Shown in pieces: positions 28,580-38,234 of a DNA stretch of 44,706 nucleotides. A program made the position numbers and the translations under genes. The stretch comes from Candidatus Falkowbacteria bacterium RIFOXYC2_FULL_36_12 (GTDB lineage Bacteria; Patescibacteriota; Patescibacteriia; UBA11705), in NCBI GenBank assembly GCA_001778235.1, contig MFGJ01000006.1, forward strand, positions 196,254 to 240,959, read 5' to 3'. Below the pieces are notes generated by a model, which was not told the DNA's origin, searched no databases, and saw only the letters and a list, made by a program, of their open reading frames with translations. Numbering within the stretch: position 1 is the first letter of the stretch; each line of letters begins with the position of its first letter.

Positions 28580-28987
28580 TTATAAACAATTTCTAGCTTT
28601 TATTACTTCCAAAGCGCTTGGAGCTGAACCAGCAACAATCTCATCAGCACGAGTTTGGCCGACAGCTTGGATCAGGCACTGTTGCATGGTTGGAGAAATG
28701 CTAGTTGGTAATTGACTGACATCTACGCCGAGATCTTCCAGTTGTTTTTCTTGTGTTGAGTTTAATAATGGGTTGGTGTTGTAATTTTTGGTTGAAGTTG
28801 TGTCTGAAGCAATAACTCCTGACTCTGGCAATGGGGTATAGCCGTCGATTTTTTCACTAAGGAAATTATTAATTGTGTAACTGATGAATTTGGTGCGGTA
28901 GTCAAATAGGTCAAAGCTGAAGACAACTACCAGTAAAATAATGGCAACAAGAATTACAATTAATAAAATCTGGATGATTTTTTTCAT
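28580..28987 (-). CDS. hypothetical membrane-anchored protein
   Basis: N-terminal TM IIQILLIVILVAIILLVVVFSF. Confidence 0.6.
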   Translation of the reverse strand: MKKIIQILLIVILVAIILLVVVFSFDLFDYRTKFISYTINNFLSEKIDGYTPLPESGVIASDTTSTKNYNTNPLLNSTQEKQLEDLGVDVSQLPTSISPTMQQCLIQAVGQTRADEIVAGSAPSALEVIKARNCL

Positions 28988-29073
28988 AAACTTTGATTCA
29001 TAAGTATTTAAAATTTATGGTTTCATTTTTGTAATTTCCCCCGTACCTCCAATAAGTAAAGTGTTCGTCATAT

Positions 29074-29958
29074 CTATAATTTATTTGGATAATCGGATTT
29101 ATGGTTTGTCAGCAAAAAACTGGAGACAAAACAGTTCGAGGCATATTGGCTAATTGGTGTATCCTTTGTTTTTCCATGAAAATCAGAGCCACCGGTATAA
29201 TGAATATAGCGTTCATTTACTATTTTTTCTAATAATTTTATTTGCTCAACAGATGTTCGGTTATGGTACACTTCAATACCGGTCAAGCCAAGATCAAGTA
29301 AGTCCTTGATTTCAGATTCACTTAATGGCAAAGCAACTACGCTTACGGAGACAAAAGGATGGGCAATTATGAGGTCTTGAGCAATCCCTTTGAACTGTTG
29401 GATTATCCATTCTACAGTTACACCACTTCTTTCTACATGACAAACCTTGCCAGGTGCCTGATATTCATAAAAGACATCTTCAGTAGTAAATTCCTTGCCA
29501 AAATTTTTCACAAAGAAGCTTTGGTTGTCACTGTTATCACAGATATCAAGTGCAATTGTTAACGTTACCGGCTGTTTTTCGTTAAGACTTAAACCCTCTG
29601 TTACTTTGAGACCTGCTTTCCTCGAAAGTTCAATGGCTAACTTCATTTCTTTGATTCTTTGGCCATTTACAATTTCATTACGTTCTTTTATTATTTTTGC
29701 TGCCATTTCAATGTCAAAATCATAGGCTAAAACATGTATCTCGTTATTGTGGTACTTAGCTGTGAGTTCAACTGCTGGAATAACTTTGATCTCTGTGTTT
29801 TTTAGAGCTTCTATAAGTTCAGAAACCCCGCTTACAGTATTATGATCAGACAAAGCACAGTATTCAAGTTTCTTTTCTTTAATAATTTCTGTTAGTTGAG
29901 TGACTGACAGCTTTCCGTCAGAATGGGTGGAGTGCATATGTAAATCGAACATGGACAT
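29074..29958 (-). CDS. PHP-domain metal-dependent phosphoesterase
   Basis: FDLHMHSTHSDGKLSVTQL; CALSDHNTVSGV; GSDFHG. Confidence 0.93.
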   Translation of the reverse strand: MSMFDLHMHSTHSDGKLSVTQLTEIIKEKKLEYCALSDHNTVSGVSELIEALKNTEIKVIPAVELTAKYHNNEIHVLAYDFDIEMAAKIIKERNEIVNGQRIKEMKLAIELSRKAGLKVTEGLSLNEKQPVTLTIALDICDNSDNQSFFVKNFGKEFTTEDVFYEYQAPGKVCHVERSGVTVEWIIQQFKGIAQDLIIAHPFVSVSVVALPLSESEIKDLLDLGLTGIEVYHNRTSVEQIKLLEKIVNERYIHYTGGSDFHGKTKDTPISQYASNCFVSSFLLTNHKSDYPNKL

Positions 29959-29961
29959 AAA

Positions 29962-30567
29962 TTATTTTTTTTGAATAATTTTCTTAATTAACTCTGGAAA
30001 CTTACTAACTTGAAAATGTCCCTTTATATTATCTAAAATAATAATCTCTGAATTTGGCAGTTTTTTCCGATATTTTTTGGCATGTGTTAACGGGACAACC
30101 TCATCGCTAGATGAAAAGAATAGTTCTACGTGTTTGCAATTTGTATTTATCATCGAAAGATCGGATTTAAGTTTGAATCCATTTACTAAATCTTCGCCCG
30201 GTAATGTGTTATCGAATGGGGGAGCGATCAAGTAAACTGACTTGATTTTCTTCGGGAATTTGTTTTCTGATAAATATTTTGCGAGGAATGTTCCGCCGAG
30301 TGAAGTACCAATAAGAATTACATTACTTTTTATATGCGGGAAATATCGTTCGAAGTATATTTTCCAGTCTTCGTATTGTGCATTTTCTTTTAATGGCATT
30401 GTTGGACGGATGATCTCAAATTTGTTGCCCAGTTCTTTATCCAAATAACCATCTCGCCAACGAATTCGTGGTTCAGTTGATACCTTCAAGTTTTTTAGGA
30501 AATCTAAGTATGCCTTGCGGGTTTTGAAGGTTGTGCCACCGTGAATTAGTAGGATTTGGGGTTTCAT
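29962..30567 (-). CDS. alpha/beta hydrolase, RBBP9/YdeN-like
   Basis: ILLIHGGTTFKTRKAYLDFLKNL; VILIGTSLGGTFLAKYLSE. Confidence 0.82.
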   Translation of the reverse strand: MKPQILLIHGGTTFKTRKAYLDFLKNLKVSTEPRIRWRDGYLDKELGNKFEIIRPTMPLKENAQYEDWKIYFERYFPHIKSNVILIGTSLGGTFLAKYLSENKFPKKIKSVYLIAPPFDNTLPGEDLVNGFKLKSDLSMINTNCKHVELFFSSSDEVVPLTHAKKYRKKLPNSEIIILDNIKGHFQVSKFPELIKKIIQKK

Positions 30568-30703
30568 AGATTATATTTTTTTGTATATTTATTCTTCATA
30601 ATCAAATATGCTAACATCACTTTTTTGGTAAATTACTAGAATGTAGACAGAGGCCAACAAGCGCAATATCGGCGCGATTGTTCATCTGCCTGACTAATCT
30701 TTC

Positions 30704-30734
30704 AAACTCATGTAAATTTATGTGAGTTTTTTTG
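30704..30734 (+). terminator. Plus-strand terminator-like hairpin with no upstream + strand gene
   Basis: AAACTCATGTA AATT TATGTGAGTTT then TTTT. Confidence 0.6.
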
Positions 30735-30739
30735 ATAAA

Positions 30740-31528
30740 TTATTTTTTCTTCGCAATTGTTAAAGTCATTGCAAAGTGTTTCTGTATACTACCACCAAAT
30801 TTTTCATTAACTAACTCTTTAATTTCTTCCATAAATCTTGCTCGTTGATCTGGTTCCATGGATATTTGTGGTGAATATGTGTTTAACAATTGAGCATATT
30901 CCTCTGCGGAATATGCAATGACAAGTGGGAAAGCTTGGAAGAAAACAGGTCTAAAGAGATTTTCATCAACTTCATCTGCTTTCAATTCGGAAACTTTTTT
31001 ATAACGTAAATCATCGTCATATTTTCCACCTGGTTTGTATTTCTTATAAATAGGTTGTGTAGCAAAGAAAAATTCATCGCCCTTTTCGTCAGAAATGTGA
31101 TTGGTGCCAATAATTGCCAAGTGGCCTCCATCTTTTAAGAGATTGTGGGGTTTGTTGAATTTGAATTCTGGTTTTACCCAATGAAATGCAGTTGCTGAAT
31201 AAACTAAATCAAAAGATGACTTTGATAATTCAACATCTTCGAACGCTCCTGTAATGATTTCGACTTTCTCGTATTCTTCGAACTTTTTTCTTGCGACCTC
31301 TGCGAGTTCTGAACCGAGTTCAACGGCGATTATTTCATAGCCACGTTTAGCTAATGGTTCAGTTGCTTGACCGGTTCCAGGCCCGATTTCTAAAAGCTTT
31401 GAGTTTTCTTGTAATTGAACAATTTTAATCAGAGCATTAATAAGTTCTTCAGGATAAGAAGGTCTAATTAAATCATACAATTCTGCTTCTTTATTGAATG
31501 TCGCACGTAATTTTGTATCTTTATTCAT
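30740..31528 (-). CDS. class I SAM-dependent methyltransferase
   Basis: LLEIGPGTGQATEPLAKRGYEIIAVELG; SATAFHWV. Confidence 0.92.
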   Translation of the reverse strand: MNKDTKLRATFNKEAELYDLIRPSYPEELINALIKIVQLQENSKLLEIGPGTGQATEPLAKRGYEIIAVELGSELAEVARKKFEEYEKVEIITGAFEDVELSKSSFDLVYSATAFHWVKPEFKFNKPHNLLKDGGHLAIIGTNHISDEKGDEFFFATQPIYKKYKPGGKYDDDLRYKKVSELKADEVDENLFRPVFFQAFPLVIAYSAEEYAQLLNTYSPQISMEPDQRARFMEEIKELVNEKFGGSIQKHFAMTLTIAKKK

Positions 31529-31582
31529 AATTTATACTTTACACGAATTTTAATATTAATATTTTATCACAAATCACCCAAA

Positions 31583-31614
31583 AACCAAACAAAAAACCGC
31601 CTCGGCGGTTTCTT
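31583..31614 (-). terminator. Rho-independent terminator downstream of fmt
   Basis: accgcctcggcggt flanked by A/T runs. Confidence 0.75.
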
Positions 31615-31615
31615 T

Positions 31616-32590
31616 TTATTTCAACTGTGACCCGACAAAATTTGGTTGACCATTGATAAAGTCTTTGACTGCCATTGGTTTTTTGCCTTCGAGTTGAACT
31701 TGTTCCAATTCAAGTGCGCCTTTACCACATTTGACGGCAATAAATGACTTATTTTGCTCGTCCATACAGCTGACAACTGTGCCGACCGGTAAATCTTGAT
31801 ACTTTTCCTGATTTTGACAACTAGAAACTACTTTTGATTTTATAATATTTAATTTTTTGTCATTGAAAGTTGTATACACTCCAACTCTTTCCGCAATTGC
31901 GCGGACAAGATTGTTGATGGCACTAGCTGACATTGACCAGATTACTTTGCCCATACTAGATTCAATTTTTGTACAATAACTTGCCCGATCATCATCCTGC
32001 ATTTCCAAATTTAGCTCATCTGTAATATAAGGAATTATCACATCGTCAATCATGCTTGATGCCATTTCAGACATTTTTGTACTAAGAACAGTAAAATTAT
32101 CAGCTGGATTAATCTCAAGGTATTCTGATTTAATTATGTCACCTGTATCCATGCCAAGATCCATTAGGATAATGGACACGCCGGTTTCTTTATCGCCATT
32201 AATCAAAGCTGTCTGAATAGGTGAAGCACCGCGATATTTTGGCAGGATTGAACCATGGATATTTAGACAACCTTGTTCCGGCAAATTAATTATTTCTGGA
32301 GGCAAAATCTTGCCATAAGCCACGACAATAATTATGTCTGGATTTATTTTTCTTAATTGTTCAAAAAATGAATCATTTCGTTTCAGAAAATTTGGCTGAC
32401 TGATGGCCAAACCACGATTTTCAGCTTCAGCCTTGACTGGAGGCGGAGTCATAATCATTTTTCTGCCAGATGGTTTATCTGGAGAGGTGACTACCAATTT
32501 TACATCATAGTTGTCTGCAATTTTTTTAAATATCGGCACTGCAAATTCACTGGTGCCAAAAAAGACTATCTTAATATCTTTTTTTTCCAT
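31616..32590 (-). CDS. fmt: methionyl-tRNA formyltransferase
   Basis: VFFGTSEFAVPIFKKI; INPDIIIVVAYGKILP; NIHGSILPKYRGASPIQTALINGDKETGVSIILMDLGMDTGDI. Confidence 0.97.
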   Translation of the reverse strand: MEKKDIKIVFFGTSEFAVPIFKKIADNYDVKLVVTSPDKPSGRKMIMTPPPVKAEAENRGLAISQPNFLKRNDSFFEQLRKINPDIIIVVAYGKILPPEIINLPEQGCLNIHGSILPKYRGASPIQTALINGDKETGVSIILMDLGMDTGDIIKSEYLEINPADNFTVLSTKMSEMASSMIDDVIIPYITDELNLEMQDDDRASYCTKIESSMGKVIWSMSASAINNLVRAIAERVGVYTTFNDKKLNIIKSKVVSSCQNQEKYQDLPVGTVVSCMDEQNKSFIAVKCGKGALELEQVQLEGKKPMAVKDFINGQPNFVGSQLK

Positions 32591-32593
32591 AGG

Positions 32594-33097
32594 TTAATTC
32601 GATTTCTGTAATTTATAAAGGTTGGCGAGAATTTCTTCTCCGCTGGTAATTTTTTTGACTTTATCAATAAATAAAACACCATTTAAATGATCATTTTCGT
32701 GCTGAATTACTCGAGCCAGCAAACCTTTGGCTCGTAAGGTGAAAGAATCACCATTTCGATCCAAAGCTTTTATCAATAATCTTTTTGACCGCTTAACAAT
32801 CCCAAAAACTTCAGGCACAGACAAGCAACCTTCTTCGTCTTCCACTTTTAGCCATGATTTACTAATAATCTTTGGGTTAACAAAAACTTTTGCACCATCT
32901 TCAGTGGCAATGACAAAAATCTGTAATTGTTTATCAACTTGTGTTGAGGCTAAACCAATGCCATCTTTTTCGCGCATGGTTTGTATTAGATCAATAATAA
33001 ACTTCTGCATGTCTTCAGATTGCAGTTCTTTTGGCTGAACCTCACGAGCTTTTAGCCGGAGATTCTTATTTGGAAGTTTTATTATTTCTAGTAGCAT
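32594..33097 (-). CDS. def: peptide deformylase
   Basis: DGIGLASTQVD; EEGCLSVPE; RVIQHENDHLNGVLFID (QHExDH variant with N). Confidence 0.94.
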   Translation of the reverse strand: MLLEIIKLPNKNLRLKAREVQPKELQSEDMQKFIIDLIQTMREKDGIGLASTQVDKQLQIFVIATEDGAKVFVNPKIISKSWLKVEDEEGCLSVPEVFGIVKRSKRLLIKALDRNGDSFTLRAKGLLARVIQHENDHLNGVLFIDKVKKITSGEEILANLYKLQKSN

Positions 33098-33119
33098 AGC
33101 TTAATGTTAGTGGTGACAA

Positions 33120-33560
33120 ATGGGAGATGCTGAAAACAGTACCCGGAGATCCTGAAACAAGTTCAGGATGACGAGTGGTGTGTAGTCCCGTCACTCTGAA
33201 CTTGTTTCAGGGTCTCCTGAATTTACATTAAAGTAAGGAATGAAAAATTGATTTGATTACAGAATTTAATTTGAATTTTGTAGAATTATACCCTGAAACA
33301 AGTTCAGGGTGACAAGTCGGGGTAAAGAATTATTCCCTGAAATCCATCTTCGTTAAAACTTCCGACTACGCTCTTTTGGGAGATTCGACGGACAAGTCGA
33401 TGGACAAGTAAATTCAGAGCCTGCCCTGAATTTAGTTCAGGGGTGACAAGTGGGAGATCCTGAAACAAGTTCAGGATGACGAGTGCAGGGGTTAGAATGA
33501 CGAGTGGTGTGTGGTCCCGTCACTCTGAACTTGTTTCAGAGTCTCCTGAATTGACATTAA
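33120..33560. repeat. REP-like palindrome cluster between def and priA
   Basis: Palindromes at 33151-33167, 33191-33213, 33291-33309, 33424-33442, 33459-33475, 33520-33542; long direct repeat tgtgt(a/g)gtcccgtcactctgaacttgtttcag.gtctcctgaatt.acatta at 33180 and 33508. Confidence 0.9.
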
Positions 33561-33569
33561 TAATACATA

Positions 33570-35453
33570 TTATACTACATTCAATGGTGTTTTGTCAATG
33601 TATGCATCGGTCGAAACTCCATTAAGTATTTCAGCTTCATATTTGATATTTCCTGGCATAAACTTGAGTAAAATATAATATCTGATTCGTCCCCGAACAT
33701 GATTTTTGTAAAACTTGTAGGGTTTTGAACAGCTAACCTTATATTTCAAACATATTGGAGCGATTTCATTATAAATCAGGGAAATATTGTGCTCTGCTAC
33801 TGATTGTTTTTCATCTTGAACAAAGATTTGAATCAATTGACTAAATGGGGGATATGAATATCTTTGCCGTGATTTTAACTCGTTGACATAATATTGCTGG
33901 TAGCTGTGACCCAGCTTTCTAATAGCTAAATTGTCTCTAAAGTTAGTCTGCAGAAAAATTGGTTCTGTATGATACAGGCGATATTTTGCAATCAAATCCT
34001 GAATTTGATCATAGGCTCGTTCGGTCGTATTAAAATCTGGATTATAAAAAATACTATCAATATGGACTAAAGCCATGAAATCATACTTTTCTATTATATC
34101 AATGGTTAGTGATCCAGCGGTAGTGATTAATATTGTTGGGGTACGATTAGCTTCAGTGGCAATGGATACTTTGGGAAATAGTTTGGTTATTTCTTCGACC
34201 AATTGTTCTTGGCCATAACCAAGGGCAACAAAATCATGCCCAGTACATTTTTGACAAGTAACAGAGTCGGAACTTTGCTTGCAATAAAAACAGTACAATT
34301 TTGATTGTGATAATGTGTAGGGGAGACTACACTTGGGGCAAGTAGGAATCTGACCACAATCACGACAGGTCGAAAAAGAAGCATAGCCACGCTTATTAAT
34401 GACGAGCAGAACTCTAAATTTGCTTACAAGCTTTGTTTTTATTTCATTTATTAATTTCTCTGACAAATAGGTAAAAGCTAAACGACGAACATCTTTCAGA
34501 TCAATTATTTTTAATTTACTGTTTGGCCACTGCTCACCAAGAGAAATTAATTGCCACTTTTCTTCACGCGCGCGATAAAAGTCAGCCACTTTTGGAGCTG
34601 GGCTGGAAAAAATCAGTTGACTAGAGTAAATTTTCTGAATTTGCCTGGCAACTTCAAGAGCATTAAACCTAGGTTCTTGATCCCAATTGATATGATCATC
34701 TGAATGGATATCATCTACGAACATTATTTTCAAATTGCAAAATGGAGCAAATAGAGCAGACCGAGTGCCAATAATTATATTTTTTTTATTATCTTTTATA
34801 CTTTGATAAATTTGATTGTAGCGAGATTTACTAGTAAAAAGTTGGCTATCAACTACAGCGATTGTATCCTGAAACTTTACTGGGATAAAACGCAGAAATT
34901 GTTGAATACTATTTTTATGTGGGAAAATAAAAGCAATTTGTGACAATTTCAGATCAACTTGCTCAATCAAATCAACCATCAGCTCAAATTTGAATTTTGT
35001 ATCATAACTGATTGATAAATAATTTTTCTTGTCGCCCAAAATTTTTTTTGTTAGCTGATGACTTTGGTCAGAACATTTTATGGTTCTATCCCCAGAAATA
35101 ACTATTGGCAAAGTTATAGTAACTTTGTTCTTCAGAGGCTCTGGGAGCATCATCCTGACGGTGGCTGTAAGTGAATAATGATAATAGTTGGCAAACCATT
35201 TAGCCAAAGCCAATTGTTCAGCTTTAATCAATGGGACAGATGATTCAATTGAAGTAATTTGTTTCAAGTTTTCAAATTCAGAATTGTCCGACAACTCAAG
35301 AACAACACCAAATACTTGCCCTGCACGAAAGGGAATTTTTACTAGACTGCCGAGCCTAATTACTGGTTGCAGAGACTCTGGGACTTTGTAATCAAAACAA
35401 TCTATCTGTCTTGGCAGTTTGCGGAAAAGCATGATTTTGGCAATGTTTTTCAT
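33570..35453 (-). CDS. priA: PriA-like primosomal protein N', predicted ATPase/helicase-inactive
   Basis: N-terminal PriA region (FDYKVPESLQPVIRLGSLVKIPFRAGQVFGVVLEL), eight-Cys zinc region, C-terminal YPPFSQLIQI; upstream of def-fmt. Confidence 0.85.
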   Translation of the reverse strand: MKNIAKIMLFRKLPRQIDCFDYKVPESLQPVIRLGSLVKIPFRAGQVFGVVLELSDNSEFENLKQITSIESSVPLIKAEQLALAKWFANYYHYSLTATVRMMLPEPLKNKVTITLPIVISGDRTIKCSDQSHQLTKKILGDKKNYLSISYDTKFKFELMVDLIEQVDLKLSQIAFIFPHKNSIQQFLRFIPVKFQDTIAVVDSQLFTSKSRYNQIYQSIKDNKKNIIIGTRSALFAPFCNLKIMFVDDIHSDDHINWDQEPRFNALEVARQIQKIYSSQLIFSSPAPKVADFYRAREEKWQLISLGEQWPNSKLKIIDLKDVRRLAFTYLSEKLINEIKTKLVSKFRVLLVINKRGYASFSTCRDCGQIPTCPKCSLPYTLSQSKLYCFYCKQSSDSVTCQKCTGHDFVALGYGQEQLVEEITKLFPKVSIATEANRTPTILITTAGSLTIDIIEKYDFMALVHIDSIFYNPDFNTTERAYDQIQDLIAKYRLYHTEPIFLQTNFRDNLAIRKLGHSYQQYYVNELKSRQRYSYPPFSQLIQIFVQDEKQSVAEHNISLIYNEIAPICLKYKVSCSKPYKFYKNHVRGRIRYYILLKFMPGNIKYEAEILNGVSTDAYIDKTPLNVV

Positions 35454-35559
35454 ACCTATGTTTTAACACATTTTTTTTCAAGAATAAAGATTTTCTTCAA
35501 TTTTGTTTGGATAAAAAATAGGGGATAACCCCCAAATTTTTCTAGACGACCTATTTAAA

Positions 35560-36348
35560 CTATTTTAATTTAAATTCAGCCACCAGATGCCCAATACCAA
35601 AAGGTGACTCATAATTCAATACCTGAAAATCATAATTCATGTTTTTTATAACACCGAGCATGATTAGAATACTGCGCAGTCCGCATTCAGCCGCGTCTTC
35701 AACCATGGCCTTGTCTAAATTTAGAATACTTTCAACCTTTTTCTGCTTGAGAAGCTGGATTATTTTTTTATCAAATTCTTTGGCATTGGGTGAGAAACCA
35801 GCTGGTGCTTTTGGTGTCAGTTTGTGGCTAAGTTCTGCTGAAGCAATAATAGCTACTCGCTTGTCTTCACGATAAATTGCTTCTTTCAAGGCTTCACCAA
35901 ACTTTAGATGTTGTTCATAGCTCAAAAATGAATAATTTATTGGCACAATCTTGAAGTTTTTGTAGTTTTCAGCCAAGTAAATCAAAGGAACGGCTGTGGC
36001 ATAATCAATATCAGTAAGTGATTTCAAAGACAAAGACATAGAACTTTCAACTTGCTCCTTGAAACGGTTGATAAAACCAATATCACCTTTGTAAACTTGA
36101 TTGGTTTGAAAATCTCCAAACTCACCAAAATTAACTTTGTATTCTGGCAAAGTATTGATACTAAAAGCTTCAGGATAAATATCACCATGAGAAGTTAGAA
36201 CAATCACTAAATCTGGTCTAGTTGATTCAAAATCCTGACGCAAAATTTTTATTGCTTCAATTGTTTTTTGTAATTTTTTAATATTTTCTTTGCCAATACT
36301 CGGAATGAGAAGAGGCGAATGAGGCAATATAGCTGAAAATACGAGCAT
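35560..36348 (-). CDS. MEMO/LigB-like class III extradiol dioxygenase family (AmmeMemoRadiSam system protein B-like)
   Basis: AILPHSPLLIPSIG; LVIVLTSHGDIYPEAFSIN; VAIIASAELSHKLTPKAP. Confidence 0.75.
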   Translation of the reverse strand: MLVFSAILPHSPLLIPSIGKENIKKLQKTIEAIKILRQDFESTRPDLVIVLTSHGDIYPEAFSINTLPEYKVNFGEFGDFQTNQVYKGDIGFINRFKEQVESSMSLSLKSLTDIDYATAVPLIYLAENYKNFKIVPINYSFLSYEQHLKFGEALKEAIYREDKRVAIIASAELSHKLTPKAPAGFSPNAKEFDKKIIQLLKQKKVESILNLDKAMVEDAAECGLRSILIMLGVIKNMNYDFQVLNYESPFGIGHLVAEFKLK

Positions 36349-36396
36349 AGATTGAAATAAAACTACTTCAAATTAGAAATTAAAATAGAAAATTAC

Positions 36397-37764
36397 TTAT
36401 TCCTTGAATGAAAGATCCAGGGCTTGGCCAAGTGGCAGTACAGCTAAAGAATTTTCAGAAACAACTTTGATTTCAGTCCATTTGAATCCAAGTCTTTCAA
36501 AAACCTCTGCAGTTAAAATTGGTTTTTTCTGTCCACCAGAAACCAGATATACTAAAGGATTTTGGCTAGATTTGAGTAATTCTCCTTCACGAAACTTAAT
36601 TATATCACCTTGGTCGTATTTTTCAAGCTCTTCGGGTGAAACAGGTTGAATTGGGTATTTAGGATAATTTATGGTCATTATCTCTTGGGCAATCAAAGGG
36701 TGACTAACGCCATTTTGGACAAAGAAAATTGCACCAGTCTGATTGTTTTGGAGCAGAGCTCCCATGGGATAAGTGCTCTTGATTGTGATTTCTTCACCAA
36801 GATTATAATCAACTAACTCATCATTTTTTACGCTAACAACTTCTAACATATTGAAACCAAGGTTTCGGAATGTTTCCATTGAGTCAATATGTTTTATCTC
36901 ATCATTTACCAGTAAATAAATTGCACCATCTTCATTTAGCAACAATGAATAATTGGCAAATCTAATGGCTGAACCAAGTTCATATTTTTCAAGTTCAGAC
37001 TGATCAACAAACAATATTTTATTGGGATCAAATCTGGAAATCAGTGAAGACATACTGGCAAAGGGTTTTTTCTCGCCGTATTGAATCAAGTAAACGGTTG
37101 GATTGCTATAACTACGAAGCAGTGAACCGTCAGGATAATATTGTTTGAACCATCTCTGCCAGATTTTCCAAAACAAATAATTGCCGTGAATGTGTGGAGT
37201 GTAGCTGTACAAATTGGCTGTTGCCTGGGAACTTGGAGTTACCTCTGTGCCGTCTATATTATATTTTTGACCAACTTGTTTGAAAGCGTTTGGGTGATCA
37301 GAATACCAACGAATCCGCTCCGTCGCCTTTGTTACTTGATTTTCAAATCCTCTAAACTTTTGAATATCTGGATCGTCCATACTACAACTATCACAAACAG
37401 CATAACCCATGGCCCAGTCATATTGTTTTTGGCTTGGTGACAAGTCTTCAACAATGCTTTGTTCTTTCTGGAGCATGACCAAAATAAATTTTGGATTTAT
37501 CTTGGAGTTTTGGGCTGAAGTAAAAATAACTTCTGCCGCTGTTTTGGTAAGCCCGCTAGCATCAATCATGACATAACTTGCCAGACTGGAGTTTTTTAGT
37601 TCAAGAAATTTCTGGATATCTGTCAAATTCATGGAATTAAAATCATAGAGCTCCAGGTCACTCAAGATAAAATTTTGGTTGAACTCTGCTGCCTGTAGCT
37701 GACTGAAGGGGAACAAAGTACAAAGAAAAGCCACAATTAGAATTGATATTTTTATTTTTTTCAT
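36397..37764 (-). CDS. secreted lysozyme-like-domain protein with four C-terminal repeats
   Basis: Signal peptide; INPKFILVMLQKEQSIV; four units of the type LL.....VYLV..G.KKPI...E.F...GF.......V...EL..Y.LG. Confidence 0.7.
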   Translation of the reverse strand: MKKIKISILIVAFLCTLFPFSQLQAAEFNQNFILSDLELYDFNSMNLTDIQKFLELKNSSLASYVMIDASGLTKTAAEVIFTSAQNSKINPKFILVMLQKEQSIVEDLSPSQKQYDWAMGYAVCDSCSMDDPDIQKFRGFENQVTKATERIRWYSDHPNAFKQVGQKYNIDGTEVTPSSQATANLYSYTPHIHGNYLFWKIWQRWFKQYYPDGSLLRSYSNPTVYLIQYGEKKPFASMSSLISRFDPNKILFVDQSELEKYELGSAIRFANYSLLLNEDGAIYLLVNDEIKHIDSMETFRNLGFNMLEVVSVKNDELVDYNLGEEITIKSTYPMGALLQNNQTGAIFFVQNGVSHPLIAQEIMTINYPKYPIQPVSPEELEKYDQGDIIKFREGELLKSSQNPLVYLVSGGQKKPILTAEVFERLGFKWTEIKVVSENSLAVLPLGQALDLSFKE

Positions 37765-37839
37765 AAAATTTTATTATTTATTCAGACATATTATAGCATA
37801 GAAAATCCCCAGATGCTATTTGTCTATTTTTACAAAAAA

Positions 37840-37865
37840 AACAGTTTGAGATTTATCAAACTGTT
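37840..37865 (-). terminator. Rho-independent terminator overlapping the stop of 37856-38218
   Basis: AACAGTTTGA/TCAAACTGTT then minus-strand T-run. Confidence 0.8.
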
Positions 37866-38218
37866 TCAGAAGAAACAACGCTATAGCTGATTGACCACTT
37901 TAGCAAACTACAGTCTCTGGGTTTGGTAGACCCAAGTTGTTGCCAAATATTTGTTTGTTCAGCTAGACGAATCATTAATTTCAATAAACTTCGACCTTGG
38001 AATTCAATCAAAGCTAAAGTGTGTGAATTCAATGTCATGTCAATCAAATATTGCTCAACAGCTGATTCGATTGTTTGCCACCAAACTGTTCGCAATACCT
38101 CGGCATTACCATTTTCCAAGCGAGAAGCCACCCATTCAGTATACACCTGTTCAGCGAATTGCTTGATAATTTTTCGTCTTTTAGCAAAACCATTAATTAT
38201 TTCAACTGGATTTGACAT
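37856..38218 (-). CDS. hypothetical protein (orphan cassette downstream of clpB)
   Basis: Likely ATG at 38218 with SD AAGGAGGGCG, giving MSNPVEIINGFAKRRKIIKQFAEQVYTEWV. Confidence 0.6.
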   Translation of the reverse strand: MSNPVEIINGFAKRRKIIKQFAEQVYTEWVASRLENGNAEVLRTVWWQTIESAVEQYLIDMTLNSHTLALIEFQGRSLLKLMIRLAEQTNIWQQLGSTKPRDCSLLKWSISYSVVSSETV

Positions 38219-38234
38219 TGCTCGCCCTCCTTTT

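Noticed and set aside
37141-37440. 99-aa + ORF antisense to the lysozyme-like protein
   Set aside because: Shadow ORF; no support.
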